From NCBI GenBank assembly GCA_965226775.1, contig CBDDEI010000002.1, forward strand, positions 124,001-188,000: 64,000 nt of DNA. Reading direction: 5' to 3'. Positions 54,916 through 63,290 of the stretch are shown piece after piece. Made by a program: the position numbers and the translations under genes. Source of the DNA: CBDDEI01 sp965226775 (GTDB lineage Bacteria > Chloroflexota > Dehalococcoidia > SHYD01). The notes beneath the pieces are model-generated. The model ran no database searches. It saw only the letters and a list, made by a program, of their open reading frames with translations, and was not told where the DNA came from. Within the stretch, counting starts at the first letter, position 1. Every line of letters begins with the position of its first letter.

Positions 54916-56322
54916 TTACGTGAGGAGGCGACCGGGCTTAATAGGCACGCCGGCCTGAAGCAGCTCCTGAATAGACTCCATCCAGGAGGGATCATGGGTT
55001 GGCAGCAACGTAGACACCGGACGTATGGAGTACACAGATTTATCCTGCGAGCCGGGAGGCGGATCGCCGTGCTCCTGCAGCGCCCGGGCAGCGTTTATCA
55101 TCCGCCGGCGGATAGCAATTTGGCCGGTGTCTGCCGTGCCCAGATGCTCCTTAGTGCGGTCGTAGATGAACCCCATACTCTGCTGCATGCCGGAGTCCTG
55201 AGGCCACACGCCCGGTAATCCGGAAAACCGAGCACCGCTCCGCTGCGCTGCGTAGTCGTAGTTGAAATCGTTATCATTATTCCACTTGGGCCAATAGCGC
55301 CCATAGGGCTTGGCGCTGGGCGGACCGTACGCATCCACAGAAGCATGGAGCGGTTCCAGCCCGCCGTATTGGAAGCGTGCCTGATCAAAGTCCACGTCGT
55401 TGAGTGGGCGGGTTGTGCTGTACGTCCAGCAAATACAGATGGTGTGTTCATCATCCATCGGGACCCAGGCATGCCCGCTCCAGACAGGATCATCGCCGCC
55501 GGCAGGAATTAAGGTGTGGAATGGCATGACGAATGGGTAGACGCGCCAGTAGGTGTTCTGGCCGTCATCTAAGTCCCTACGCGTCCCTACAAGAACGCCG
55601 TAATCCGTATTGGAGATCTCCCAGCGGGGCGCCTTAAAGACACGGGCGATGTCTCCCCACCCAACGCGCGTCGTCTCAGGATAAGGGTAACCGCGCTTAG
55701 GCCGCAGGACAGAGTCGAGGAACCCAGGGATATTGGATTGATTATCCTCACGGCGGAACGCTCCCTGATGCAGAAATCCTATGTGGCTGGAGTCGTACTC
55801 ACCTTCAATAGGCTGCATAAAGTTATTGTCCGCAATGCGCATAGAGAGGATGAGATGGTCTTCTGGAACCATATTCCACTCTAGGTTTGGGAGCTCCGGT
55901 GGGTTCTCTTCCGGACCCATATACGTCCACAACATGCCATTCCGCTCCTGTACGCGGTAGGCGGTATGCTGAATCTTGTGCTTAAAGTTGCTCTCCGGCG
56001 GCTCATTGGGCATATCCACGCACGCGCCGCTCACATCGTACTTCCAGCCGTGGTAGACGCAGCGCAGGCCCTCTTCTTCATTCCGTCCGAAGAAGAGCGA
56101 GGCGCCGCGGTGGGGGCAGTGGTTGCCCACCAGGCCCACCTGGCCGGAAGTAGCCCGGAACACGATAAGATCCTCGCCCATTAGGCGCACCCGTTGCGGG
56201 GGGCCATCTGCTTCCAGGTCTGCCGAGAGATAGAAGGGCAGCCAGTAACGACGGACCATCTCTCCCATAGCTGTACCGGGACCTATTCTGGTGAGAAGCT
56301 CGTTATCTTCTTTGCTTAGCAT
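54916..56322 (-). CDS. Rieske non-heme iron oxygenase, paralogue 5
   Basis: 468 residues, the longest of the group owing to an insert after the iron site (AFRREDNQSNIPGFLDSVLR). Ligands are at the common positions (Cys69, His71, Cys88, His91, Asp177, His180, His185). AAGGAG lies seven bases before the ATG at 56322. It is 46 bases downstream of the Gfo/Idh/MocA gene on the same strand and so probably shares its transcript, starting from the divergent MarR promoter region. Confidence 0.93.
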   Translation of the reverse strand: MLSKEDNELLTRIGPGTAMGEMVRRYWLPFYLSADLEADGPPQRVRLMGEDLIVFRATSGQVGLVGNHCPHRGASLFFGRNEEEGLRCVYHGWKYDVSGACVDMPNEPPESNFKHKIQHTAYRVQERNGMLWTYMGPEENPPELPNLEWNMVPEDHLILSMRIADNNFMQPIEGEYDSSHIGFLHQGAFRREDNQSNIPGFLDSVLRPKRGYPYPETTRVGWGDIARVFKAPRWEISNTDYGVLVGTRRDLDDGQNTYWRVYPFVMPFHTLIPAGGDDPVWSGHAWVPMDDEHTICICWTYSTTRPLNDVDFDQARFQYGGLEPLHASVDAYGPPSAKPYGRYWPKWNNDNDFNYDYAAQRSGARFSGLPGVWPQDSGMQQSMGFIYDRTKEHLGTADTGQIAIRRRMINAARALQEHGDPPPGSQDKSVYSIRPVSTLLPTHDPSWMESIQELLQAGVPIKPGRLLT

Positions 56323-56367
56323 GGCCTGCTCCTTGGCGTAGTGTAACAGCTACTAAGTATGTGGAGG

Positions 56368-57597
56368 TTAGGTACCCTCAACTTCTCGTAGAGGCACCTG
56401 GCGAGACATGTGAATCTCTTTACGCTCTCTTGCCGACTGCAGAATCCCTTGGCAGACCTCTAGAGTAGCCAACCCCCAGCGAGCATCGTGGACAAGGGGT
56501 TTGTTGTTGACCACTGCTTCGTAGATCTCATCGATAACGTCGCCACGACCGGGCTGGCCGCGGCCGGCCGTCAAGGGGAGGTCGCGCTTACCTTCGTTGT
56601 CATAGATAACAATGCCATCAGCAACCAAGCGCATGTCGCCTTTTTCACAGCTCACGATAGTGAGGCCAATTTCGCCCTGGAACATGTCGCCGGGGCCCAT
56701 GCCCATGCTGGTACGGTTTGCACCGCCATACCCCATTGCGGCCAGCAGTGCGGTTTCTTCCGCCTGGCTCTTTGCGCCAGCCTCTAAGGCTTTCCGTGTC
56801 TTCGCATACCCTTGTGGCTGCTGGTATTGGAGACCATCACCAATCTTGATGCGGAACTCGTTGGAGTCAAAGTGGTCGTACCCGTTGTAGACCATAGTAG
56901 CGGCAGCTCCATCTTCAAACTCAAGGAACACCGCAGACGCGCCTTCTGTGGGGCGGTTGCTGTCCCACCTACCAGTTGCAGCACGCACGCTACGTACCAT
57001 GCCGCCGCCAAGAAGGCGGACAGTATCAACCTGGTGGGGCACCTGATTGTAGATGATGCCGCCGCCCAGCGAGGTATCCAGCTCCTCGGGCCGACGCGGC
57101 CGGTAAAGGAAGGGCGTGTAAGCAGAGATGTTCACAAAGCCCAACTTGCCCAACTCTCCACTGGCGATGATCTCCCGCATTTTGCTAACAACCGGATTGT
57201 AGCTGGCGGTATGGCCGATGATCAGCTTGATGCCGGTGCGATCAACTGCCTCAATAATGGTTTCAGCGTCTTCTAAGGAAAGTGAAATGGGCTTCTCCAG
57301 GATCACGTGCTTACCATGCTCTGCCGCCATGACCGCATGCTGAGCGTGAAACTGATGGGGCGTCGAGATGTAGATAGCGTCTATGTCCGGATCAGCGCAA
57401 AGCGCCTCTGCGCTGTCGTAAGCCTTGCCGCCGTGCTCCCGGACGAATAGGTCACGAGCATCCTTCTTGAGCTCTGCGACCGCCGCCAGCTCCGTGCACG
57501 GATGCGTGCTGAGCGGCTGCATCATGCCGCTGCCCGCCCGGCCTAAACCTATGATTCCGAACTTGAGGACTCTTGTAGGGCTCTGATTAGTCGTCAT
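56368..57597 (-). CDS. Gfo/Idh/MocA family oxidoreductase
   Basis: A 409-residue NAD(P)-dependent dehydrogenase with Rossmann motif FGIIGLGRAGSGMMQPLS and an intact catalytic EKP (Glu101-Lys102-Pro103 in VILEKPISLSLEDAE). The C-terminal domain has LGGGIIYNQVPHQVDTVRLL with the usual His. Its substrates in the family are sugars, inositols, phthalate-diol-like or biliverdin-type compounds. As first gene of the minus-strand run ahead of the Rieske array, it may dehydrogenate a hydroxylated product. It is divergent from the MarR regulator. Confidence 0.92.
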   Translation of the reverse strand: MTTNQSPTRVLKFGIIGLGRAGSGMMQPLSTHPCTELAAVAELKKDARDLFVREHGGKAYDSAEALCADPDIDAIYISTPHQFHAQHAVMAAEHGKHVILEKPISLSLEDAETIIEAVDRTGIKLIIGHTASYNPVVSKMREIIASGELGKLGFVNISAYTPFLYRPRRPEELDTSLGGGIIYNQVPHQVDTVRLLGGGMVRSVRAATGRWDSNRPTEGASAVFLEFEDGAAATMVYNGYDHFDSNEFRIKIGDGLQYQQPQGYAKTRKALEAGAKSQAEETALLAAMGYGGANRTSMGMGPGDMFQGEIGLTIVSCEKGDMRLVADGIVIYDNEGKRDLPLTAGRGQPGRGDVIDEIYEAVVNNKPLVHDARWGLATLEVCQGILQSARERKEIHMSRQVPLREVEGT

Positions 57598-57694
57598 CGT
57601 GCTCTCTTTCAGTTCGCAGTTCGTCTATGAAATCCTATATTCCAAGCTAAATGAGGTACTAGCCAAATATAGTGAACTAGGTTCTGTATTTTCA

Positions 57695-57712
57695 GGTATC
57701 GGTAATGATACC
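57695..57712. promoter_or_regulatory. Candidate MarR operator
   Basis: Perfect palindromic arms GGTATC-GGTAAT-GATACC in the gap between the Gfo/Idh/MocA gene and the MarR start at 57770. Size and symmetry suit a MarR dimer, which would allow control of both divergent genes. Confidence 0.5.
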
Positions 57713-57769
57713 ATTAACCATCAGAGCGTTGTCAAGAACGCTTGCTATACCGCTATACAGGGAGTGCTT

Positions 57770-58306
57770 ATGACTGAAAGGGCTACGAGCGACGAAAAAG
57801 ATATCTCAGCTGATCCCTTCCTAGACTGGGTTACCGGCCACTACCTGCTGGCTTTTCCGTGGGCCGACGCAAATGAAATCAGAGCCGTTAAGGCATATGT
57901 AGCGCTGGGACGAGCTTACAGGGCTGGAAGCAATGCTTTCGGAGAGTTTCTCGCCCAGTACAACCTTACGCCGGCGCATTATTCAGTTGTCCGTCTGCTC
58001 TATGTTGCAGATGGTAAGCGGATGGCCATGAGTGACATTGGCAAACTGATGAGCATTTCGACCACCGCCGTTACAAAACAGATCGACTGGTTAGCACGCC
58101 GAGAGTGGGTAACGCGTGAGGCTCATCCAACTGACCGCCGTGTAACGTATGCGCAGCTCACGGGGTCTGGAGAGGCCCGTCTCAATACCGTGATCCCTGG
58201 CGTTCTCCGGTTTTCTGACGAGCTCTGGAAGGACTTTAGTGTAGCTGACCAAGAACAACTCATCCGTCTGCTCTCGCGGTTCAGAGCCCATGCTGAGGGT
58301 GACTAG
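57770..58306 (+). CDS. MarR family transcriptional regulator
   Basis: A 178-residue winged-helix regulator. The frame is open back to 57599, but the ATG at 57770 follows GGGAG and begins the expected N-terminus; the earlier codons cover the putative operator. The recognition region is MAMSDIGKLMSISTTAVTKQ, followed by the wing with REAHPTDRRVTYAQLTGSG. MarR proteins usually repress neighbouring genes until an aromatic ligand binds, which fits the divergent Rieske operon. Confidence 0.92.
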   Translation: MTERATSDEKDISADPFLDWVTGHYLLAFPWADANEIRAVKAYVALGRAYRAGSNAFGEFLAQYNLTPAHYSVVRLLYVADGKRMAMSDIGKLMSISTTAVTKQIDWLARREWVTREAHPTDRRVTYAQLTGSGEARLNTVIPGVLRFSDELWKDFSVADQEQLIRLLSRFRAHAEGD

Positions 58307-58380
58307 TCTGACTAGTGGTGCCGTCTAACGCAAACGCGGCACACCCCTTGAATCAAAGCCGTCATCTGTTCCTGTATTAA

Positions 58381-58410
58381 GGAAGGACCTGGCATTAGCC
58401 AGGTCCTTCC
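58381..58410. terminator. Bidirectional terminator
   Basis: Perfect 13-bp stem (GGAAGGACCTGGC and its complement) with a 4-base loop, between the convergent MarR and solute-binding protein genes. T-rich bases flank both sides modestly. Confidence 0.75.
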
Positions 58411-58436
58411 TATTCTCGATACTACGACGAGCGCTA

Positions 58437-60182
58437 TTAGCAGTTGGTCTCGTCTTTCCACGCTTCCTTCATTCCGGTGAGGGCATTGTACCAGCCAATA
58501 CCTGCCATATTCTTCAGCCTACAATGTTGATACCGGAAGTACGTACGGCTTCCTGTAGGGAAGTAGGGGGTCAATTCAAACACAACGTCCTGCATTGTGT
58601 TTAAGATCTCTCCGCGCTTCACAGGATCTAGCTCGGTCATCTGCTGTCGGGCCAACTTATCAACCTCGGGGAAATTGAACCCGCAGCAGTTCTGGAAGGA
58701 GTCGCTGAGTAGCTGAGTACCCATCCACCGGGATGCTCGGAACTCGCACGGAGACTGAGTTCCCCACATGGAGTCGTACTTGCCCTCTGCGAGCGCCCGC
58801 TGGTTTAAGTAGGAGCTACTGTTTAGTTCCAACAGCTCAATCTCGGCCTGTATGCCGACACGCTTCAGTTGCTGCTGAGCAACTTCTGTCCTGCGGCTGT
58901 CACCACCGGTCTCACCAGAATGGAGCTTAAATTTCAGAGGATTATCCGGGCCGTAGCCTGCCTCCGCAAGGAGACGCTTCGACTCGTCTAAATCAACCAC
59001 AAACTTCTCTTTTACTTTGGAGATGGGCCAGGCGTAATTGGTGATTGCAACTGGAAGGAAGCCCGTGGGAACGCTTCCACCGTCCAGAGCGCCTTGGATC
59101 ATCTCTTCTTGATCCAGGGCCAACGCAATGGCTTTCCTCACCCGTACATCGTCAAAAGGCTTTCGGTGTGGATTTATCCAGCCGCCCCAGGGACATCCTG
59201 TTACATCCTGCGAAAACCGAGCCTTAGGGTACTCTGCCTTCAGTGAATCAGCATCGGTCTTTAACACGGTCTGCAGGGCCGATCGGTCGATCTGCCCCGA
59301 CCGAATGGCCGCAATCTCCGAAGCGTTGTCATCAACGTAGACAGTCCTGATGCTGTCCAGATAGGGCAGGGCCTTACCGTCTGCACCCATCTCTGGCCAG
59401 TCTGGATTCCTTACGAATTCCTTGAGAACGCCCCACTGAAACGTCTCAAGCATGAAGGGACCGGTGCCCACCATGTGCGTTTTAAAATCGCCATTCTCTT
59501 CAAAAACTTCCCTTGGCATGATCAGAAACCTACGGGCGCCAAGATTAGAAAGGAGGAAGTCTGGTTGCACTTCTTCAAGTGTAAGGATAACGGTTTGCGC
59601 GTCTGGTTCCTCATGAGTCATCTTGTCCCAAACACTGCGCTCCGCGCCCTCTGTAGCTATGAGGTCAATGGTCCAACCTATGTCTGCAGACGTGAAGGCA
59701 CGTCCATTGACCGGCGGCTGGTTATGCCACTTGATGTCACTTCGGACTTTCAATGTCCATGTCAGTCCATCTGCTGAAACGTCCCAGGACTCCACCATGT
59801 CTGGCTCAACCGCGGTGTCCTCGTAGAAACAGGCCCGGGTTTGGAGCAACCGGCTATTCACTTGGTCAAGCGCCTGGCCGCCACGAAGGTGATCGTAGAC
59901 AACAGGAGCGCCTCTAGACCTAGCGGCCCAAGTGAAGGTGCCGCCGCGTACGGGCGTGCCTGGGTCGCGCCACCACGCCTTATCCCCATCGCATTCACGC
60001 GATAGCTTCTCTTGGAGAATGTCTTTGACCGCTTCGGGTGCAGCTGTCGGCTCGGGCGCCGCTGTCGCTGCGGGTGCAGGAGCGGCGGCTGGACTGCTAT
60101 CTGCCGCGCAGGCCACCCCAAGTAATCCTATGAGCATGACTACTGTGGCCCTTATCCACAATGAAAAGAAACTTCTACTCAC
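58437..60182 (-). CDS. Solute-binding lipoprotein, family 5 (divergent subfamily)
   Basis: A 581-residue SBP_bac_5 lipoprotein with lipobox GVAC (Cys25) and an Ala/Pro/Glu linker. GTG start at 60182 follows AGGAGG. It is closer to the 4943-6751 product than to the tandem array: both have GGTF near the mature start, RACFYEDT, a Cys-containing SxWM(G)G region with downstream Cys and a C-terminal Cys. No permease is adjacent. The 290 bases upstream (60183-60472) hold no gene. Confidence 0.92.
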   Translation of the reverse strand: MSRSFFSLWIRATVVMLIGLLGVACAADSSPAAAPAPAATAAPEPTAAPEAVKDILQEKLSRECDGDKAWWRDPGTPVRGGTFTWAARSRGAPVVYDHLRGGQALDQVNSRLLQTRACFYEDTAVEPDMVESWDVSADGLTWTLKVRSDIKWHNQPPVNGRAFTSADIGWTIDLIATEGAERSVWDKMTHEEPDAQTVILTLEEVQPDFLLSNLGARRFLIMPREVFEENGDFKTHMVGTGPFMLETFQWGVLKEFVRNPDWPEMGADGKALPYLDSIRTVYVDDNASEIAAIRSGQIDRSALQTVLKTDADSLKAEYPKARFSQDVTGCPWGGWINPHRKPFDDVRVRKAIALALDQEEMIQGALDGGSVPTGFLPVAITNYAWPISKVKEKFVVDLDESKRLLAEAGYGPDNPLKFKLHSGETGGDSRRTEVAQQQLKRVGIQAEIELLELNSSSYLNQRALAEGKYDSMWGTQSPCEFRASRWMGTQLLSDSFQNCCGFNFPEVDKLARQQMTELDPVKRGEILNTMQDVVFELTPYFPTGSRTYFRYQHCRLKNMAGIGWYNALTGMKEAWKDETNC

Positions 60183-60472
60183 TACCTACCTCCTGTGCTT
60201 CTGGCTGCTTGAACCCTACCACAAACTTGCTTAACTATAAAGAGTGGACTATTCATCTTGTTCCACAATCGTGCAGATGAACGACTTTAACAAAAAATCA
60301 ACCATTTATCTAGCTCCCCAACCGCGCAGCCTGCTCGTATTCGATGAGTAGTAAATGTTGAAAGTATGGTGAAGCCGAGCATTTCGAAGGTCGCGCGTGC
60401 CGCCGTGCACCTCGTCCGGCGCCGTTTCCAGGATTTGGATTTCGCTTCTAGCAGCTAGGCGTCTGTGCGGCC

Positions 60473-61777
60473 CTAATCGCGTTGTCTGGGGTTTCGGGCG
60501 CTGGAAATGGCTGGCATTGTAAGTATGAGCGGAGTGGCTGCGGCTGCTACGATGCCCAGAATAAGCCATGCTGCCCGGTAGCTTCCTGTACGATCAACTA
60601 CCCATCCGACAAAGAGGGGCCCAACGACATTATCAAAGAACGAGAACAGCTGAGTTAGCCCCTGAATTGTCCCCATTGCCTTTGTCCCGAAGTAGTCCGC
60701 CTGGAGTGCGGGACGCAGCGGGTTCGGTCCCCCGAACCCTATCGAATAGGCTATCGCGAAGAGAATCAGCCACAACAGAGAACTACCATTAGCAAGACAA
60801 AGCAGGCTCACTGCACTGAATAAGTAGCACACTCCCAGTAAAAGCCGCTTATCAAAATAGTCCCCTAGCCACCCCACGGTTAGGCGCCAGGGAAGTGACA
60901 AAAGCGGCAGTGATGAGGCAAGTATCAATGCCGTAGGAGTGGCCACGTTTTGTCTGAGTAGGCTTGGGACGAGTAGCGTCATTACCGGCGCAGTTCCGAG
61001 CCCAGCGAAAGTTATTGCACCGGCAAGATGCCAAAAGCTACGGCTACCAAGGGCCTGTCTCGCGGTAAAATCCTCGGCAACAGCAGTGGTGTCACGAGCC
61101 CTATTCCGAGTGGCCTGGTCCGGAGGTTCGGAAGCATCTGTTGTGGAAGGCGCATCGCTGCCCGGGAGCGCGGTGGGTGGCTCTGGACGATCCTTGACAA
61201 CAAAAGTAAGCGGAATACAGATCAGTGTGGTCATGACGGCAAAGACACGCAGCGCCATGCGCCACCCTAAGCTATTGATTGCCAACCCCAAAAAAGGAAT
61301 TGTTAGCCCTCCAAAGCCATTGAGTACGGTAAAAATGGAGAACGCGCGCGCTCTTCGATAAGTAAACCAACGGGCAATTGCAACGGTACCAGGCATGGGG
61401 TTGGACAGGCCGTTGCCCACTGCTAGAAAGACGAATGATCCATATAAAACGAACAAAGACTGCACATTACTTAGAATAGCCGCCCCGATCGCCGTGGACA
61501 CCACACCTACGGTAATTATTCTGCGTGGTCCGAAACGATCTATAAGTACCCCGGCTATCGGCCCACCAAGATTGCGCATTGAAAACGCAAAAGCAAGGAT
61601 AGAAGTACTCCATCCCAGTTCTCTCTGAATGGGATCGAATAGAGCGGTGAACCCGTAGTTCACCCAACTAGCGCCGAATAAAATAATGCTGCTACACGCC
61701 AGTAGGACCCACCAACCATAGAAGATTCCTGCGCCTAGCATATGTGCGTGTCCAGTACGTGTAGTCCTACAAGCCAC
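60473..61777 (-). CDS. MFS transporter
   Basis: A 434-residue carrier (422 if the ATG at 61741 is used; neither start has a strong ribosome-binding site). About 12 helices. The first helix GIFYGWWVLLACSSIILFGA is followed by RELGWSTSILAFAFSMRNLG and FGPRRIITVG in the 2-3 loop, as in the monocarboxylate-type MFS group. A polar central loop of about 50 residues separates the halves. It probably imports an organic acid used by the neighbouring amidohydrolases. Confidence 0.9.
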   Translation of the reverse strand: MACRTTRTGHAHMLGAGIFYGWWVLLACSSIILFGASWVNYGFTALFDPIQRELGWSTSILAFAFSMRNLGGPIAGVLIDRFGPRRIITVGVVSTAIGAAILSNVQSLFVLYGSFVFLAVGNGLSNPMPGTVAIARWFTYRRARAFSIFTVLNGFGGLTIPFLGLAINSLGWRMALRVFAVMTTLICIPLTFVVKDRPEPPTALPGSDAPSTTDASEPPDQATRNRARDTTAVAEDFTARQALGSRSFWHLAGAITFAGLGTAPVMTLLVPSLLRQNVATPTALILASSLPLLSLPWRLTVGWLGDYFDKRLLLGVCYLFSAVSLLCLANGSSLLWLILFAIAYSIGFGGPNPLRPALQADYFGTKAMGTIQGLTQLFSFFDNVVGPLFVGWVVDRTGSYRAAWLILGIVAAAATPLILTMPAISSARNPRQRD

Positions 61778-61805
61778 GCTATCCAGGGAAGGCGTGGGAC
61801 AGGAC

Positions 61806-61839
61806 AGGCAGCAAGCGGCATAAACACCGCTTGCTGCCT
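61806..61839. other. Strong hairpin in the leader of the MFS gene
   Basis: Perfect 13-bp stem (AGGCAGCAAGCGG and its complement) with an 8-base loop, 30-100 bases before the MFS starts. It lacks a U-tract on either strand, so it may be a leader structure rather than a terminator. The rest of 61778-62067 shows no gene. Confidence 0.45.
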
Positions 61840-62067
61840 ACGCCTTGCCGCCTGTTTCCTTAGAATCCGTTCACTCGCTTCTCGCGAGCAATTACCTGCC
61901 AGCTCAGCAGGGCCAATAGGCTGGTGCCTTGTGTAGTGAGGTATAAAATTGTAGCTACAGCAAGAGCTGCGCTCTCCGGCAAGTTGTTCTACCACTCATG
62001 CCGCCTCTTGCGTGAACGCAGGATAGACTGGCAGAACACACTTATCACAAAGCGCAGCAGGCGTAAA

Positions 62068-62104
62068 AACAGGTCGAAGCGCCCTTGGTGCGCTTCGACC
62101 TGTT
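62068..62104 (-). terminator. Rho-independent terminator after amidohydrolase
   Basis: Perfect 15-bp stem (AACAGGTCGAAGCGC and its complement) with a 7-base loop, followed on the minus strand by TTTTTACG. It starts four bases after the amidohydrolase stop. Confidence 0.88.
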
Positions 62105-62107
62105 CAA

Positions 62108-63205
62108 TTACTCTGGTATGCCGTAGAGATTAGCTGGATTCGCTTCGAGGATATTCCTAACTACTTCAGAAGATAGGTCACCTTTTTTCTTTAGGGTTAG
62201 TACGGCTTCTACCTCCGCAGAAACATCGGTGTGACCGTAATCCGTGCCGATTACCAGCGCTCGAGTACCGATATCAGGGTTTTCGACTAGCCGAGGGATG
62301 TCGTCCGTGGTATAGCATGCTACATAGAGACGGTACTCATGCAGTAGGTCTTCCGGTAGGTCCTTTGATTCAGCACGGCGCCGTAGGTCCTTTAACAACC
62401 AGGGAATCCACTCCGCGGCTGCCTCAAGGAACCCAATACGTAGTGTTGGAAACCGTAGCGGTAGTCCATTAGTAATTGTGCCGTGTAATACGCCCGCGAC
62501 CGGGAAGACAAAGGGAAGGAAGCCGCGGCCAAAGGCGACATCCTTGCGAAGAAGTTCCGTCATCTCTGTGTTGCCGTTCCCTACATGAACGATAGCAGCC
62601 ATGTTAAGCCGGACGACTTCTTCATAAAGTGGGTCGAAGTAACGGTCGTAGGTGGGCCTATCTCCCTCAAAAGGTCGCATGAAGACGCCAACAGCGCCGT
62701 TATCGTGAGCAAATCGAAGTTGGTCTAAGGCGTCAGACATGCTCAACAGCGGGAGGGGACAAACCCATCGCACGCGGTCGCGATAATTCTTAGTGAGGTC
62801 AGCGATCCACTGGTTGTATGCGCCGCAAAGTGCCACTTGAGTTGCTGCAACATCTGAGTAGGGCGATAGAAACATCGTAGGCTGGAGCACCTGCATATCC
62901 ACGCCAAACTTATCCATATCAGCAATGCGCGCTTCCATATTCTCAAGCTCGAATGCGCCCTCAGTCGTGGCAACGTTACGCTCAGTCGGAATACCCAGCT
63001 CAAGGGCCCGCTGAGCGGTCACCACAGGTCGGATTCCGCTGGCGCCCGCGCCTAGCTGACGGATTTTGCCGTCAATCACTATGACTCGCTGACCCGTCTC
63101 CTCGTTCTTAAGTATGACAGGTTTGTATGCTTTATCGGAAGCGCTGACATACTCCCATGTTTTCTCAGTTTCAACTACATGAGCATCAGCATCTATCACT
63201 GCCAC
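62108..63205 (-). CDS. Amidohydrolase family 2 protein (ACMSD/decarboxylase-like)
   Basis: A 365-residue metal-dependent TIM-barrel enzyme of the amidohydrolase-2 group, which includes aminocarboxymuconate-semialdehyde and orsellinate-type decarboxylases. GTG 63205 is chosen because GGGAGG lies six bases upstream; 13 codons upstream are open but unlike the family. Metal-site signatures are VIDADAHVVE, AAIVHVGNGN and VIGTDYGHTD. It likely hydrolyses or decarboxylates a ring-derived acid produced by the oxygenases. Tandem with a related gene upstream. Confidence 0.92.
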   Translation of the reverse strand: MAVIDADAHVVETEKTWEYVSASDKAYKPVILKNEETGQRVIVIDGKIRQLGAGASGIRPVVTAQRALELGIPTERNVATTEGAFELENMEARIADMDKFGVDMQVLQPTMFLSPYSDVAATQVALCGAYNQWIADLTKNYRDRVRWVCPLPLLSMSDALDQLRFAHDNGAVGVFMRPFEGDRPTYDRYFDPLYEEVVRLNMAAIVHVGNGNTEMTELLRKDVAFGRGFLPFVFPVAGVLHGTITNGLPLRFPTLRIGFLEAAAEWIPWLLKDLRRRAESKDLPEDLLHEYRLYVACYTTDDIPRLVENPDIGTRALVIGTDYGHTDVSAEVEAVLTLKKKGDLSSEVVRNILEANPANLYGIPE

Positions 63206-63290
63206 AATTGACCTCCCTCTGTTATCCCGGGCCCAATAGAACATTCAGGGCACTAAATCTTGGAGATGCCCCATTCTAAATTTTCGCCAA

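Noticed and set aside
60306..60569. 87-residue minus-strand frame at the end of the MFS gene
   Set aside because: Overlaps the well-supported MFS coding end in another frame, with Arg/His/Ser-rich composition typical of shadow frames.
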